A DNA stretch of 64,000 nt from Labia minor (taxonomy: Eukaryota; Arthropoda; Insecta; Dermaptera; Spongiphoridae): NCBI GenBank assembly GCA_963082975.1, contig OY720347.1, forward strand, positions 42,917,155-42,981,154, in the 5' to 3' direction. Below the pieces are notes generated by a model, which was not told the origin of the DNA, searched no databases, and worked only from the letters and a program-made list of their open reading frames with translations. A program made the translations under genes and the position numbers. Of this stretch, positions 61,007 to 64,000 are shown one piece after another. How positions within the stretch are numbered: position 1 is the stretch's first letter; every line of letters begins with the position of its first letter.

Positions 61007-64000
61007 GTACACATATGATAATCTCACCCTAATCTGGTGCACTTTTCGGATACTTATTAAATTAAAAACAACTCGCTTGTTTTTCAACCCTCCTATCTGT
61101 AAAAACACAACTCATCAATCTAAGTATAAGAAATTTTAAACCTTTTATAAAACAACCAATAAATCATCTCGCCATAGGAATCCATTCGATTTCTGTTTTG
61201 TTTTCTTTTTTTTTTCATTAAAAAAATATAATATGTATAATAATAGAATTCAAAACAACTCTATTAATATGATTTTTAATATATTTTTCTTTTATTTATT
61301 TGTATAGGTATAAGACTACTAAATTATCATTTTTAAAAATCAAATTAAATGGGTAAAATAGAAATCGAAATGATTGATTGCGACCCAAATAAATATAACA
61401 GAGGCATTTTAAATAAAAGATTTAAATATATTTTCTCTTTTCAGGCATTGAAATCTCTCATTGGTTGCCCTCCAAGATGAGATTTTTATCAAAAAATTAT
61501 TTCGAATAGATTAGATATATTATCTCACCTTGTTTAAAAAAAATTCATCCTCAAAAAAAAAAAACCCTATTAACTTGCTGTACATTTTTATTAATTTTTA
61601 TTCAAGTTTGATAATTATATATTTTTATAAATTAAAATTAAATATTCAAATTGTAAAAAAAATATAAATAATTCAAATTATTTGATTTCATTTCAAAAAC
61701 ATTTACTCATAGTGACCGAACTAAATGCATTATTATAATAATTTCTATTGTCTGTTATAAATAAATAGTATTTTTCAAAACATAAAATATATTTTGAAAA
61801 AATATTAATAGCTAGTTTTTAATAAAGAAAATATAATTTGAATTTTTGCTAAATTTATATTAAAAAACAATTTTACGGATTGAATTGAAAAAATTCATAT
61901 TGTTATCAAGATTATTGTTATTTATTTATTTAATATATATTTTTGTATATTTAAAATAAATAATCATATTGAATAGAATTTTAAAAATGAACCATTTTTA
62001 TTTTTAACTTTTTTTTTTTAGAAAAAAAAACAACGAAAATATTCGGCCATTGTGAAGGATCTCTCTTTTTGTTAACTAATAACAATGTTCCACTCGTTTG
62101 TTTATTTAATAGATACTCTTATGAAAGGTGAATCAGATTTTCTGTTAAAAATTAAATATTCAAAGGAATCAAAACAACCACAGTGATGTGGTTTGCACCA
62201 TTCCAAATTCTAATATTTATTTATAATTGTATATGTACTAAATACACCCTAGAATGTCACTGTGGTATAATTAAAACCGTCCGAGTGAAAGGCCATTTAA
62301 GCTGAAAAATATATGTTAAAAAAAATGATCTAACCCTTTTATAATGGATCTCTTACCAAATATGATGGGCATTATACAATGAAATTATTTTTTTTTTAAC
62401 GGACACCATTTGGAGGTGCGGTGACCATATTGTCATTGGACTCCCAGTTTCCTTTTCCTCTTTTTTTTATTTAGGGGGAGTTTATTGTTATTATTGTTAT
62501 ATTGTTATTTTAAGAGTTTCTCTTTGCACTGAAAGGTAGTTCCTCTTGATGCAATGAATAGACAGAAATTATATTTTCTTAAAAATATCTCATTTTTTTT
62601 TAATATATACATTCAAATAAAAGAATAATAATAATAAATGAAAAGTCATATTTAAAATCTTGAGAAAAAACATTTTTTTTTTCTTATTTTAATTATATCA
62701 CTTTACTACTAATAATAATAATATTCAACAACTCAATTTAAACTGATGGAAAATTTTAAAATAGAAATATAATAATTTAATTTAAAAAAAAATATTATTT
62801 TTCTGTTTTATATTATAAATATTTACATTTATTTATTTATTTATTTTAAATGTAATGAATCGAAAAATTATAATGAGAAGATTTTGAAATAACTAAAAAA
62901 ATTAATTTTAAACATTTTTTTTTTAATAATATTTACATTTATAATTTAATTTGAAATCTCTGTTTATTAATTAGATTTTATGCAAATAAACATTTTAAAG
63001 AAATATAATCAAGGTTTACTCTATATATATTGAATTACTTATCACATAATATATTATACATATTTTGTTAGTGATATTTTGCCAATAATTTATCATATAT
63101 TATACATATATCTATGATGAATAGTCTCTCTTCCCTGGATTTGAATCTCTTTGACCAATATTATTCCACTTGTTGAATATTTTTATTGAAATTACCATAA
63201 TTTATATACGATTACATTGTATTCAATATATATATTTCGGGAATATAGGATTCCGATAACACCCCGAAGTATATATTTATATACATATCCCAGGACTGCG
63301 TTGATTAAATGTACATTCTCTATGAAATTAAATTATTCCAAGCAATTAAACAATTTCATTTGATCATGGATAATTAGATCTTTTCACCTTTCCATTCCAT
63401 TTGCATTACAATGTTATTGAAAGATAATTCGAATAAAGGGGGTTGCCTTTCCAGCGGGGATAGATTATTCGAATAAAAACCGCCCAATCCTGCTCTTTGA
63501 TCATACAATTGAATTGGATCGTACTCCTTGAGGCTAGCCTTTCATCTCTAAATATATGTATAAGGCTAGCGCATTATATATTACATTTCTCCCACATATC
63601 TAAATATATAATTCTCAAAATTTAATTATATATTTCTTGACTTGAACAAATTTCATTTATTTTACCCTCCACCTAGCGTCCATTTAGAACATAAATCTGA
63701 TTAGATATTTTCATTTATTTGCATATTTATTTATCTAAATATAATAATTATACGATAATGTATCGTTTGAAAAGTTACTCAAATAATTTATGGTTATAGT
63801 ATTAAAAAAACCAACAAGAACGAGGGAGATTAGAGTTCATATTTAAAGTACAAAATCTTAATAATAAGTTATTTGTTTTTCAAATATTTTTTTTTTTTAA
63901 ATTTGTGGCCTGAAGCATTGTTTTTTTTCTATGCTTCATATCCAACTATTTATAATGTAATAATACATACATAACACAAGATACATCAGAGTATAATATA
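61007..64000 (+). other. Intron following the coding exon (to window end)
   Basis: A/T-rich, starting GTACACATATG. It holds no confidently recognisable second exon. Possible acceptor-like sites are at 61307 (TTTGTATAG followed by GTATAAG) and 61444 (TTTTCTCTTTTCAG); the latter would join in frame to only 20 codons before TAG 61507. A slightly G+C-richer patch lies at about 62395-62455. The DNA-binding domain exon is presumably beyond the window. Confidence 0.45.

Noticed and set aside
60814-61014. Minus-strand frame of 66 codons over the coding exon
   Set aside because: It is the shadow of the plus-strand exon, which has an acceptor, a start context and a donor; the minus frame has none.

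Overview
This is an A+T-rich nuclear window from an animal, most likely an arthropod. The evidence is very long A/T-rich non-coding sequence, spliceosomal introns, a CAACATG start context, CpG/G+C-rich islands in an A/T background, hAT-type miniature transposons and relics of a non-LTR retrotransposon whose C-terminal protein signature is common in arthropod genomes. Lineage is an inference. Nothing looks bacterial: there are no operons, no long ORFs and no CRISPR array.

The only protein-coding segment I can support is one short G+C-rich exon at 60841-61006 (+). It starts after a textbook acceptor, carries two upstream ORFs, then an ATG at 60895 that opens 37 codons and ends in phase 1 at a GT donor. 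The peptide is Ala- and Pro-rich with an FSLEALAR motif resembling the eh1-type repressor motif near the N-terminus of many homeodomain and other developmental transcription factors. Because the exon begins with untranslated sequence, at least one 5' non-coding exon must lie upstream. The best candidate is the G+C-rich island at 24640-25329, which ends in a good GTGAGT donor; this would give a first intron of about 35.5 kb. That putative intron contains further G+C islands (notably 37540-37960, with clustered CCAAT boxes and two ATGGC-type sites) and several AG|GT sites compatible with recursive splicing.

The left 25 kb is transposon-rich. At 1-1470 there is a three-deep nest: an outer inverted-repeat element, a hAT-type MITE with an 8-bp target duplication inside it, and a third element (family B) inside that, plus a later 211-bp tandem duplication. 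Family B recurs at about 4.5, 6.4-6.9, 9.0, 18.4 and 38.4 kb. A further repeat (family C) occurs at about 3.2, 5.4 and 14.5 kb. A decayed non-LTR retrotransposon (15470-16165, minus) sits between long inverted repeats, and the 3' tip of a related element lies at 22242-22316 (plus). The rest is A/T-rich sequence with microsatellites and homopolymer runs.
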